NCBI GenBank assembly: GCA_014885115.2
Contig: WKLE02001484.1
Span: 1-30,532 of the forward strand
Reading direction: 5' to 3'
DNA: 30,532 bases
From: Asterionellopsis glacialis
Lineage: Eukaryota; Bacillariophyta; Plagiogrammaphyceae; Rhaphoneidales; Asterionellopsidaceae
Below, piece after piece: positions 19,758-28,443 of the stretch. Position numbers and translations under genes: made by a program. The notes below the pieces were generated by a model, which was not told the origin of the DNA, did no database searches, and saw only the letters and a program-made list of their open reading frames with translations. Each line of letters begins with the position of its first letter. The first letter of the stretch is position 1.

Positions 19758-20483
19758 TCATTCCTCCGAGTCCTGGGGATCTTCTTTTAAGGTAAATGCT
19801 TTGACTGGGTTGCCCTTCTCTGCCGCTATCCTCTCGACTGGTTTGTTCTTGGGGGTCATCCATGTTATTTCGTACGAATCTTGAAATACGCCTGATTCAC
19901 AGCTCTTCTCAGCCAGTCTTGGAACTAACTTTGCTTCCTTGATAAACTGGACTCCATATAATGCATCTACCGGCAGTTTGCTGCTTAATCCGAATTTGAT
20001 CGTGCAGGTCCTGTTGTGTTCTTCATATGGTATCCATAGTATGGCTATGTGTGTGAGCCATATGCCTGACTTGATTCCTCCAATATTGATATCTTCAAAC
20101 TGTTTTTCTTGTAATGGAAATAGATCTACGAAGTATTGAGGGAATACGCAATGCAATTCTACGAAGTAATTTAAATTGTCCATCGAGCAACATCCTCCTG
20201 TATCCAATAATCCTGTTAGTGTTCCGGTATCATTTGGGGTTGTTCCGTCTCCTATCAGGAAGGTGAGAAAGGGTAGTTTGAATGCTACTTTCAGCGGGTA
20301 TCTTTGGAGTGGGTGTTGAGTAAGAAATGTCATCGGGATGTCTTCTTGTACCTTGGAGTACATCAGGAATGATCTTCCTCTTTTCCTTGTTTGTCCTTCT
20401 TGGTGTTGTGTTGTCCATTTCCTTTTCATGATGGTGGTAGTTCCCTCTTGTTCGTGTTCTATCATATTAGCTTCTAGGTTCAC
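19758..20483 (-). pseudogene. Gypsy aspartic protease
   Basis: Cleaves the polyprotein during particle maturation. The catalytic loop is clear: TGTLTGLLDTGGCCSMDNLN holds the D-T-G triad, preceded by KLPFLTFLIGDG. Downstream are FEDINIGGIKSGIWLTHIAI and LPVDALYGVQFIKEAKL, where the second half of a retropepsin-like fold would give a hydrophobic-G pattern. The first ~70 residues are basic and Gln-rich (WTTQHQEGQTRKRGRSF). The 241-codon frame itself has no stop, making this the best-preserved enzyme in the element. It ends in TGA just before the linker in the same frame. Confidence 0.8.
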
Positions 20484-20530
20484 TTGGTCTAGTGCTTGCT
20501 TTAGAGGGTTATAAAGGTACGTTGTATAGG

Positions 20531-22466
20531 TTATGAGATGTTAGGGTTTGCTGCTGCTTGTAATAAGTCCTTGACTGCTCCTGATGGGTAGCCATCTGGG
20601 AACCAGTTAGCATGGGTTGCTGTTGTTGCTTGTGGCATAGGTCCCTAAGTTTGTTCCTTTCTTTCTGCCTTCTTGTCTTGGAATATTTTTAAGTTCTTCT
20701 GGAAATTTCGCCACACTCTTTGTTCACTCTTGTGGGGACAGTTTTGCCACAGATGGTAAGCACCATTGTCATATTCCAGGATGCCATCACATCCAAAACA
20801 TTTCATTGGTATCTTCATTCCGCTTGCTTGCTGTAAGGCTTGTTCTACAATACTGGTTGCTACCATTGGTTTTTGATCGAGTTGTTCTTGCTCTTCTGTT
20901 AATATATCTGTCATGTCGGCCATGGTGGCCAGAATCTGTTGCATCGTTACCGTGCCTGATCCTTGTTGTTCTTAGTGGGTTCTTGTTACGAATGTCTTCG
21001 GAAGGATCAAAGAGGTTCCCTAGATATCTTGAACTTGTTTGTTCTTGTGTTCGTGTTTGTGTTCCGCTTGGTGGAATGCTGGGAATGCCCTTCCTCCTGT
21101 TTTACTTGCTGCATCTTGTAGTCCACGTTGATATTGCCTTGATGAATCTCTTGCTACTTGTTGTCATTGTCTTTGTGAAGTTTGTTTGATCTTGTTGACC
21201 TTCTTTTTGCCTTCTAATGCTTCTGCCCTGAATGTATTGAATCTAGCCAGGTTCTCATTGAAATTGGCTGGGGGCCCTTGGATTAAATGCTCAAGAGTTT
21301 CCTTTTCAAGATCTTAAATTAATCTTGAATGGAATAGTTTGGATAAGTTTGGTAATTCTTGAGGGGGGTTTGCTGGGTTGATTTCATGGAGTAAGTGTTG
21401 AAATAGAGTTGCTGTTTCATACACTGTCTTCTTAACTACCATGCCTCTGTCGCAGTTGTATGCTTATTGTCTAATTGCTTGTAATCATTGGTTTAAGCTT
21501 TGGAGTCTGTGTAAATCTCCGACATATAAAGGTTTGATAATTTGTACAGCTGCTTTGTATTTTGTTTGTGCTTGGATCTTCTGTGATTCAATTTGGTACT
21601 TGTCTGCGTCTGCTGATGAATCGTTGCAATGCTTGATGGAAATTGTAAATTCTGAATTGGCCACTTAGTAAATTTGTACTAAACTCTTCGGGTTATTGAT
21701 TATGTCATGTTTGGAAATTGCTTGATGTAATCTGTCATTGTTGCCTAATAATGCGTGAACGATTACTGTCAATGTCACTTGTGCTGGGAATTTGGATGTA
21801 TCTAAATGGAGTGTTCCTGCCTCAATGTTTCTTGGATTGATCGCAAAAGCGAATCGGAAAAATCTGATATCATTTCGTTCTACCGCTGTGAAATTGGCTT
21901 GATTTCCTACCAAAATTTCTTCATATAAATTGTTTAGATATTGGAAGTCTGAGAATTGATAGATATTCTTGTTCAAATCTTTGAAATCTGTTAGGACCGT
22001 TTCTGCTTCTGTTGCTGCTGCTGGTACTGTTTCATCAAATTTAGCAAAGAGTAATCCTGCCTTGTTGTCCCATGTTCTGTTGGCTTGGCGTAGCTTGCTT
22101 GTTAGTAACAAAAATATAGCCTGCTTTACCCTTGATTCTTTGGATAAAGGGGCCATGACCAGGAGCTGTACACAAATAGAATTCCAAGTATCTGATTTAA
22201 GGACGGTGTGCCCGTTGTACCAGAACTTGGAGCATTCAATTCAATGAAGGGGTTTGGGTTCTGCCTCCCCAACCTTGATACAATGGTGCTCAGTTGCTCA
22301 ACGCAAAATCCAGCAGCAACGTTGTGAATGCTCGGAAATCGTCTTCTTGATTGAAAAAGGCTTCACCTGACTGCGAATCACCATCAGGAGATGATGGGTT
22401 TGAATCCTGCGCAACGTGGGGGTAGCCATGTTCTCCATACATGGAGTTGTAATCGTAGTCGTCCAT
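20531..22466 (-). pseudogene. Gypsy Gag, starting within the 5' terminal repeat
   Basis: Forms the particle and binds the element RNA. The first ATG (22464-22466) lies inside the 5' terminal repeat and opens MDDYDYNSMYGEHGYPHVA, crossing into the leader without a stop (…EAFFNQEDDFRAFTTLLLDF) to TGA. Another frame then continues (LSTIVSRLGRQNPNPFIELN). A third stretch from 22156 to 20645 is in one frame, beginning MAPLSKESRVKQAIFLLLTS, but has several in-frame stops, for example TAA at 21665-21667. Near the end is a zinc-knuckle-like cluster, KCFGCDGILEYDNGAYH followed by LWQNC (C-x2-C…H-x4-C). It ends NPNIS at TAA 20531-20533. The assignment to Gag rests on position and the zinc cluster. Confidence 0.65.
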
Positions 22467-22552
22467 GATTGGCGGGTTGTTAAGTGAGCTTTTGCCATTG
22501 TACTGCTTAGCAACAGTGGGTCTGCTGGTGACCCATCTGCCCGCACATTAAG
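22410..22552 (-). repeat. 5' long terminal repeat of the Gypsy-type element (143 bases)
   Basis: Full-length match to 13149-13291 with 11 substitutions. It directly follows the Copia reading frame (…NVSLTQP) and CCAC at 22553-22556. Just inside it, the element strand reads CAGGATTCAAACCC, which resembles the complement of a tRNA T-arm and could be part of a primer binding site, but the expected TGG is not cleanly present. Confidence 0.9.
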
Positions 22553-23404
22553 GTGGTTGAGTGAGGCTAACGTTTCCATAGCCGCCCTTTTCCACCTTGA
22601 CACCCAGGAAATCCTCAACGTTACCCATCATTTTGACATCATAGCCAAATGATTGTAGGTTGGTGACCACTGAGCATATGTCCTTTTCTTTTGGACCAAA
22701 TATTGCCAGGATCATATAGTCCTTCAAGAAGATGCATTTGTTGTTATCTGACACTGTGAATCCTACTTCTTTGAGTCCCTTCTTGAGGTGATCAAACCAA
22801 ACCTTGCCCGCTTGTTTTTGACCATAGAGGTTCTTGAGGAGTAGCAAGACCTACTCCGCCTTAAAAGGTCCCTCAATTTCAAAGCCTTCAGGTATTTCCA
22901 TGAACATGGTGCACTTGATCGGAGCCTGCAGAAATGCTGTACCAATCATTGATTATGGATAGTATCAGCAAGAAACGAACTGAGATCCAATTAACTACTG
23001 GACTATAAGTCTCCCAGTAATTGACTCCTTTTTCTTGCTTTCCTCCGTGGATATTCAGTCTAGCTTTCCACTTGTAGACCTCTTGTGTTGATATTTTCCT
23101 CTTGCGCTTCATTGCCCAAATGGTCAGGAGGACCTTTTGTTCTTGTGGAACCTTGGTTTGAGGTACAATCCTCCAGTGAGTGAATGCAAACTTCTTTCTC
23201 CATGGACTTGATGAATTGCAGTCAATCATCTGCCTTCATGGCTTGATGTAAGTAAAGAGTGTCTGGGTCTGTAGTGTTCTTGAATGCTATTGGGTCTTCA
23301 AGTGCTGATAGGAGGAGAAAGTCCTCATCATAATAAGTGTCTTGGATAGCTTTGTAAGCTATCTGTGACTGCTCCATACTCTCCCTCATTTTTGTACTGA
23401 GCAA
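22553..23404 (-). pseudogene. 5' half of Copia reverse transcriptase, with the YVDD box deleted
   Basis: Begins with a variable linker (SQIAYKAIQDTYYDEDFLLL, 23222-23404), then the RT fingers: FTHWRIVPQTKVPQEQKVLL, KWKARLNIHGGKQEKGVNYW and ETYSPVVNWISVRFLL. After a frame change near 22870 come LLKNLYGQKQAGKVWFDHLK, GFTVSDNNKCIFLKDYM and ILAIFGPKEKDI. In Copia RTs the catalytic Tyr-x-Asp-Asp lies between the last two pieces. Here about five or six codons are missing near 22706, so the active site is gone. The frame ends VEDFLGVKVEKGGYGNVSL-TQP at the Gypsy insertion and continues at 13148. Confidence 0.87.
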
Positions 23405-23410
23405 ATTATG

Positions 23411-24680
23411 TCATGTTGATTGACGTGAACCTGTTGCTCTTATAGGAGGTGGCTCAATGGGAAATAGAGCTTGTTGTTCATCATTTACAAACTGTTGTGG
23501 TTCCGAAGGAATGTTTTTGTCAGCTGTTTTCATTGGATGTTCTTGTTGATTACCAGGAAGATCAGGCAGAGGCTCTGGTTCAGGCACGGGTGATGGTGAT
23601 GATGGTGAGAATGGTGTTGACCATGGCAAATTCATGGCCTCTGGCTTGGGTAATTGCTTTGCATATTCATGAAAGCCTGCCAGTTGTTGCCAATTTGTGT
23701 CCACCCTTGGAAAGTTATGTCCCACTGTTTCAAAGAAGTTGTCATGAGAAACATGAAACTGTGGTGAATCTAGCCCTGTTGTGAGGCTAAGGACAAGTGA
23801 GACAGATCTGGCGTGAGCACATGAGGGGCCTAGATAGATGCCCAGTGTTGCCCTACTGTCCCACTTGTTCATGGCTTGCCCAGCTTGCAGCATATTGTTC
23901 AGTGCATAAACAGGACATCCAAAGGTATGGTTATTGCACAGTTGTGGTGGAATTTTGACCCCTACAAATTTCTCTAAAGACAATTTATACTTAGATGGTT
24001 GGTCATTTTATTCACTTATGTGAGGTATTACATATCTAATTTGCTGTTCTTAAGGCATAGGGCCATAGATTGGGTTCTATGGCCTCTGGCCATCTTGATT
24101 TGGAATGTAGTATCAGGGTTCTAGCCTCTTCTTGTAGGTCCCCAATATGCTTTTCTGCTATACCATTCTGCCAGTGTGCATTCACACCACAGAAGGTAAT
24201 GGTCTGGCCTGACTCCTCCACTGGTTGCATGTACACAATATCTGCAAATCTACCATTATCTGCATGGTAGTGTTTGATGGTTATGCCATGTGTCTTGCTT
24301 TATTGTTCAAAGGCTTTTTTGGCAATGATGGTTTGTTCTGAGGTAAGTCTTTGTTGTAAGTATACAAATCCAATTCTAGAATAGTTGTGAACAAAGATTG
24401 TTGAACATTTATAATGGTTCTTCGTGAGTCAACCTTTGACTTGTGCGATGAGGAACCTGGGAGTTGGTGATTCCATTTGGTCCACTGAAACGGAATCACT
24501 TGGTGCTTTGACATCAGGGATGGTCCCTCAGGTGGCCAGCAATTTCGTTCACCAAGCCTTTTTGGTCTGTTTACCAAATTGGTAGGATGCACACTTTGGA
24601 GCGTGACACTTGGAGAGTCTGTGCAGAAGGATTTTGTGCTTTGCCATGTATTGTAGTGTTTTAAATGAAAGGTGTCCAAG
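23411..24680 (-). pseudogene. Copia integrase and spacer
   Basis: The core is in several frames. TIFVHNYSRIGFVYLQQRLT lies near 24340-24420, just after a TGA at 24429-24431 where KGRLTK is expected (CGA to TGA). Next is ITFCGVNAHWQNGIAEKHIG (24036-24236), carrying the catalytic Glu of N-G-x-A-E, followed by SRWPEAIEPNLWPYALRTAN. The region beyond reads HTFGCPVYALNNMLQ, KWDSRATLGIYLGPS and FHVSHDNFFETV (23983-23411), the conserved end of Copia integrases. It then becomes a Pro/Glu-rich spacer (TPFSPSSPSPVPEPEPLPDL). At least three frame changes separate the pieces. A conserved Asp of F-V-D-x-Y-S is His here. Confidence 0.85.
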
Positions 24681-24984
24681 TCAATAATGTCATCAGAGGA
24701 GTTCTGATCAAGGAGAAAGCATTTGCGTTACTTCCTCTCTTCAATTTTTTCTACTTCAGGTATGGATGTAGGATCCATTTTGGAGAAATGGATGGGAATG
24801 ATTTTGTCATCACCAGGTGGATCTGGAAGATTGTCCAGCTTTTGTTGAAAGGTGTCAACTTGTTTGAGTGAGGGATTATAGAATTTCCCTGTGAGGACTC
24901 TGGAGCAATTGTTACTTTGTTGCAGATGTGCTTGAATGTGTCTTGTTGTGCAGTTTCAGATCTGAAAGTGGCACTGTATAATCA

Positions 24985-25623
24985 CTAAGAGTTGAATCCT
25001 GGCACCAAGTAGACTGTGGCAACGTTTGTCTTGGGATCAAAGGTTATCGTTTGATGGATTGTACAATCTTTTCAATGAAGGACTACGTGATCATGATATG
25101 TGTTGGTACATGTGCCATCAGGAATGGTGTCAATATTGGAATTGGCTTGGGCCCAGTGTTGGGGTGAGAGAAGACAATGGGTGACTTGTTTACTGAAAAG
25201 AGAATTTGGCAGAAGAACGGTATGCACATGACTGTTATCATTCTTTATATACCAACAAGCAGTGCTATGAAGTGTGACATCCATCCATCCTGCTATACCT
25301 TTGATGGTAGATTTGATGCAGGTAGGATTGTCTATAAAATCTGCAGCATTATTAATTATGCTTCTTGAGCAACAGTTGTCAATCATGATAGGGTACGAGT
25401 TGGAGTCAAACTGGAGTCCTTGTTCTTGTTCATGTCCACATGTGGCATATGCATAATGATGATCATCACACATAGGATTATGGGGATTAGTCCACTGTTG
25501 ATAGGTTGGTTTGCGTTTGATATGAAAGCGGAAATCAAGTCTTGGAGAGTGACTTTGGGATGCGTACGAATTCAGGGTTTTGTAGATGCACACCTTGGTA
25601 TGTTTCAAGGTGATCTTGTTCAA
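24985..25623 (-). pseudogene. Copia protease region
   Basis: The 183-codon frame includes PIMIDNCCSRSIINNAADFI at the place of the aspartic protease loop. The usual D-[ST]-G reads D-N-C here, which may be family variation or decay. It is followed by IKSTIKGIAGW, VHTVLLPNSLF and HCLLSPQHWAQ, the last a typical Copia marker. After a TGA the next frame reads TIHQTITFDPKTNVATVYLV, then PGFNS and two stops near 25000. The region sits between the Gag zinc knuckle and the integrase, as expected. The remainder to 24680 has only short protein-like pieces. Confidence 0.7.
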
Positions 25624-25850
25624 TAAATAAATTTATGAAATAAGAATTCTATCTTTGATGTAGTGAAGTTTCTCATGTGTAAGTTTCTTGTGTCATTTTT
25701 GGAAGTGACAATTTGAAGAACTTGATTCAAATAGAGCAATGAGATAGTATAAACCAAGTAGTGGCTCCAGAAGTGAAGGCAATATATATAATATGAGTGT
25801 TTTGATATGTCCAAACACACTCAAATGTGTTTGGAAGAGTAGGCATTTGG
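25620..25850. other. AT-rich stretch between Copia Gag and protease, with a hairpin
   Basis: About 230 bases that do not read like Copia protein in any frame. It contains a perfect 10-base inverted repeat, tccaaacaca (25810-25819) with tgtgtttgga (25826-25835), around a 6-base loop. This could be a small insertion into the Copia coding region. No target duplication was found. Confidence 0.35.
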
Positions 25851-25859
25851 TGTCTGAAT

Positions 25860-26620
25860 GGTCTCCTTGATAGATCCTATCAACAGCTGCTTGATAGGAT
25901 AAATGTGAAGCCTTGTCCTTGTTGGTGTTAGGTACGGGAGTAGCTGATGGTGATTTCTGGTTTTGGTCATTATATTGCAACCCACAGTCAGCAGGTTTGT
26001 GCTGTCCCCAACATTTGTGATGGGGACACCATGTCCATTCTGTCCCATCAACTGTCTTGGTTTGAGATGCATTTTCTTTAGGTGCCTTTGTGTTCCAGGC
26101 ATGTTTTGGATCATTCTTGTTAAAGGGCTTCTTCTTATTACCTCTTTTTGAAGAGGTTTCCTTTTCTCCACTCTTCTTCTTGGAGTACTTCTTGTTGAGT
26201 TTAAGTTTTGATTTCTTCAGTTCCTCAACAGTTGCAGTGAGAGCTATTATTTGCTTCTCTTCTTCAGATTTCCCATTCTACTGATTGAGATTTACCAAAG
26301 CTTTGTACTTGTTTTCTGCCTTGGCCATCAACGATTCATAGGTGATGTCTTCACCATTGTCATAGCAATTTTGAGCCCCATTGATGTAGTCCCTGAAGGA
26401 CTTATCTGGGACAACTGTGTAAGCCTTGAAGAGATTGACTAGGAGATCTTCAGTTTAATCACCACAGGAGGCAAGCGCTTGTACTTCTGCATGGACATTC
26501 ATTGAAAGTACTGATGTTGAAGTTTACTTTGGATATATAATTGTCTAATGATGACAAGTTCCAATGAATCACCATGCCATCAGAAAGGACTTTCTGGTCA
26601 CTATGGAATGAAATCTATCT
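25860..26620 (-). pseudogene. Copia Gag with WCP…H…C zinc knuckle
   Basis: Reading on the minus strand: VLSDGMVIHWNLSSLDNYIS and KVNFNISTFNE (near 26500-26610), then after a frame change VHAEVQALASCGD, a TAA, and EDLLVNLFKAYTVVPDKSFR. This is the typical late part of Copia Gag in this group. A TAG near 26278-26280 stands where Trp is expected (NLNQ-stop-NGKSEEEKQ), followed by a Lys-rich coiled segment, ELKKSKLKLNKKYSKKK. The knuckle TWCPHHKCWGQHKPADC lies near 25985-26035 and would bind RNA. The N-terminus beyond 26620 could not be followed. Confidence 0.75.
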
Positions 26621-26853
26621 GTCTGTCAACAATTTACCATAGCCAGACCAATGAATTATCCCATTAATTCCTGAGTGACTCAAAAAAAGTCATGCTCTCT
26701 CTCAAAAAATTGACTGCGTCAATTACACAAAATTCTACATGAATGCATTATATTAATAAGACAATTTTGTTTCTGTTAGTGAAAAAATTGCACTCTACCT
26801 GGATCCTACCAACAATGCTCTGGTACTGAATTTAAGTTCTGCATTTCCAAAAA

Positions 26854-27186
26854 ATGCTGGTATGGCTCACATGCTCATTTTGGCATTTTTTTGTTGTTGA
26901 TAGTATTTTCTTACCAAGTTTCATTAGGACAGACAAATGTCGATACTATTGCACAACCATGGGTTGCAATGTTAGACAACAAATGCGGTTAGTCTGTCCT
27001 GGTTGTGATGATATGTGTCATTCTCAGCATTCATTCAACCTTCATTTGCTCAGTAGTGAATTTTGTTACTTTGTGGACCAATGTGGTGTCAACACCAATC
27101 AACCTTTATCTAATCAGCAGTTTCCTACTAGTGGAAATGGTATTAATCATTCATCTTCCTTAGACTTAATACTACTCGTACTGTAG
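26854..27186 (+). CDS. Short ORF with a C2H2/CCHC-like zinc finger, possibly transposon-derived
   Basis: A 110-codon plus frame. The likely functional part starts at the second or later Met (MGCNVRQQMRLVCPGCDDMC), followed by HSQHSFNLHLLSSEFC. This gives C-x2-C and H-x4-H-x-C spacings resembling the zinc fingers that begin some eukaryotic DNA-transposon proteins. The rest is Ser/Asn-rich and ends at TAG 27184-27186. No transposase core follows, since the next 1.2 kb is non-coding. It may be a remnant or the first exon of a lost gene. The family is not securely recognised. Confidence 0.4.
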   Translation: MLVWLTCSFWHFFVVDSIFLPSFIRTDKCRYYCTTMGCNVRQQMRLVCPGCDDMCHSQHSFNLHLLSSEFCYFVDQCGVNTNQPLSNQQFPTSGNGINHSSSLDLILLVL

Positions 27187-27473
27187 ATGAGACTTTAAAC
27201 AAAATTAAAAAAATCATAAATCACAAAATTTTGTTCTTAACAAAAATTTGCTGGCCTGCCCTAAGTAAAAAAGGCCGGCTTCCCTTCCTAAAACCAGAGG
27301 CCAATGCATGACTCCTTCTTAATGGTGTCTGAATTCTTTCAACAAAAGAATCTGTTGCTCTCTTTTGTTGATGCTACTGCCATTAGCATTGTGTCTCTTT
27401 TTGATTGGTGAGTAGAATGGTGTTGCCGTTTTCCCCTCATTGTTTTCCATGGTGGCACAAGAGTGGATTGTTT

Positions 27474-27553
27474 GTTGCTGCCTTTATAGTACCTTGTCGC
27501 GCTGTCAGGCATTGTTGCTGCCTCTACAGTACCTTGTTTGCACTGTCAGCCAC
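27474..27553. repeat. Tandem repeat, 2 x 40 bases
   Basis: Copies start gttgctgcctttatagtacc at 27474 and gttgctgcctctacagtacc at 27514, and share ccttgt…gctgtcag-type sequence after that with a few changes. Confidence 0.8.
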
Positions 27554-27886
27554 AGCAGAACCCAAAAAATCACCTCCTGTATTCTGATTGGAGCACAGTT
27601 TATTTTTGTGCAATTTTTTTTATCTGTTGTACATGTTTTTGTGTAAAAGGATACTGTAGGTGTGTTATACATGTAATTTTTGTCTGAGGTAAAATATTGT
27701 ACTATGTATAAAATTGATAGGTAGGTCTTATCACCATATTGTAGTGGTAGTTCTTTTTTGCACAATTTTTTATCCAAAGTACCTGATCATTGTTTACTTA
27801 TGTATCAGTGTTGTTCACATTTTTTGTCTTGCATATGTCTTTACAGTACTGTACAATGTACGTAAGTATATAATTTGTGTAAATGT

Positions 27887-28088
27887 CCCATACTAAAAAA
27901 TTGCCACCATCGTCGCTTGTCATCGCGACCGTTGCTAGCTTCTTGTCTACCGCTTCTACCATCACTGTTGTAATTATTGTTACATTTCCCATACTAAAAA
28001 AATGCTACTGTTGATGCTTGTCATCGCGACCGCTGTTAGCTTCTTGTCTACCGCTTCTACCGTTGTTGCTGTTGTAATTTCTGCTACT
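27887..28088. repeat. Tandem repeat, 2 x about 101 bases
   Basis: Both copies begin cccatactaaaaaa (27887 and 27988) and share cttgtcatcgcgaccg and agcttcttgtctaccgcttc. The rest differs moderately. Trinucleotide-like gtt/act runs follow. Confidence 0.8.
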
Positions 28089-28397
28089 ACCTACTACCTT
28101 TGGTACCGCTACTTCCATCATTACCACTACTAATATTGTTATTATCATTCTGTTTGTTGATTGTTGACCCTCAAGATTGGATAAGCAGTTGTATATTGCA
28201 GCATCAACCGTTTTGTGGAACACAAGCCCAATTTGGATTCATTGATTTTGGCTATTTGAGCCTAGCTGTCTGAGCCTAGCTATCTGAGCCTGGTGTCAGC
28301 CAGTGTCTTGGCTTCTGTATAGTGTTGTCATCCTGCCGCGTTGCTCTGTACATCACATGTTCTGACTTGACAGCTGGAATCCTTGCTCAAGGTTCTG

Positions 28398-28423
<26 letters not shown>
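28398..28423. repeat. Homopolymer of 26 T
   Basis: An uninterrupted T run 20 bases before the ATG of the next gene. It could be the poly(A) tail of a retroposed sequence on the minus strand or a promoter-type poly(dT) tract. Confidence 0.9.
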
Positions 28424-28428
<5 letters not shown>

Positions 28429-28443
28429 CAATTGTAGTTCAAG

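Larger units (their letters stand above)
13149..22552 (-). mobile_element. Nested Gypsy-type LTR retrotransposon, 9.4 kb
   Basis: The element is bounded by direct terminal repeats at 13149-13291 and 22410-22552, flanked by CCAC (gtgg on plus) at 13145-13148 and 22553-22556. Inside, on the minus strand, are Gag with a zinc knuckle, aspartic protease, a linker, RT, RNase H, a methyltransferase-like region, integrase and a C-terminal tail. Integrase after RT is the Ty3/Gypsy order. The terminal repeats differ at 11 of 143 positions (7.7%, counted by eye), so insertion is not recent. Every ORF is interrupted, and key catalytic Asp codons are mutated in RT and integrase. Confidence 0.9.
12819..26620 (-). 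mobile_element. Copia retrotransposon (diatom CoDi-like), split by a nested Gypsy element
   Basis: Gag, protease, integrase and the first half of RT lie at 22553-26620; the second half of RT lies at 12819-13148. The order (integrase before RT) defines Ty1/Copia. The two parts are collinear and meet in frame at LTQP|QLINSIL once the inserted element and one copy of the duplicated CCAC are disregarded. The 5' long terminal repeat was not identified right of 26620, and the 3' one is lost. Many stops and frame changes show that it is old. The CoDi-like label is from recalled style of the Gag zinc knuckle and integrase, not from a search. Confidence 0.85.
27187..28443. other. Repeat-rich, AT-rich stretch without a recognised gene
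   Basis: Contains a 40-base tandem duplication, a 101-base tandem duplication, a short ctgagcctagct triplication near 28256-28292, and a 26-base T run. No ORF with a recognisable motif is present on either strand. Confidence 0.6.

Noticed and set aside
22390..22412. tRNA gene, from gggtttgaatcctgcgc resembling a B box
   Set aside because: No A box, anticodon arm or acceptor pairing is visible upstream; at best it is part of a primer binding site on the other strand.
27887..28088. CRISPR-like or satellite array
   Set aside because: Only two copies, 101 bases each, with no spacer structure; a simple tandem duplication in a eukaryotic context.
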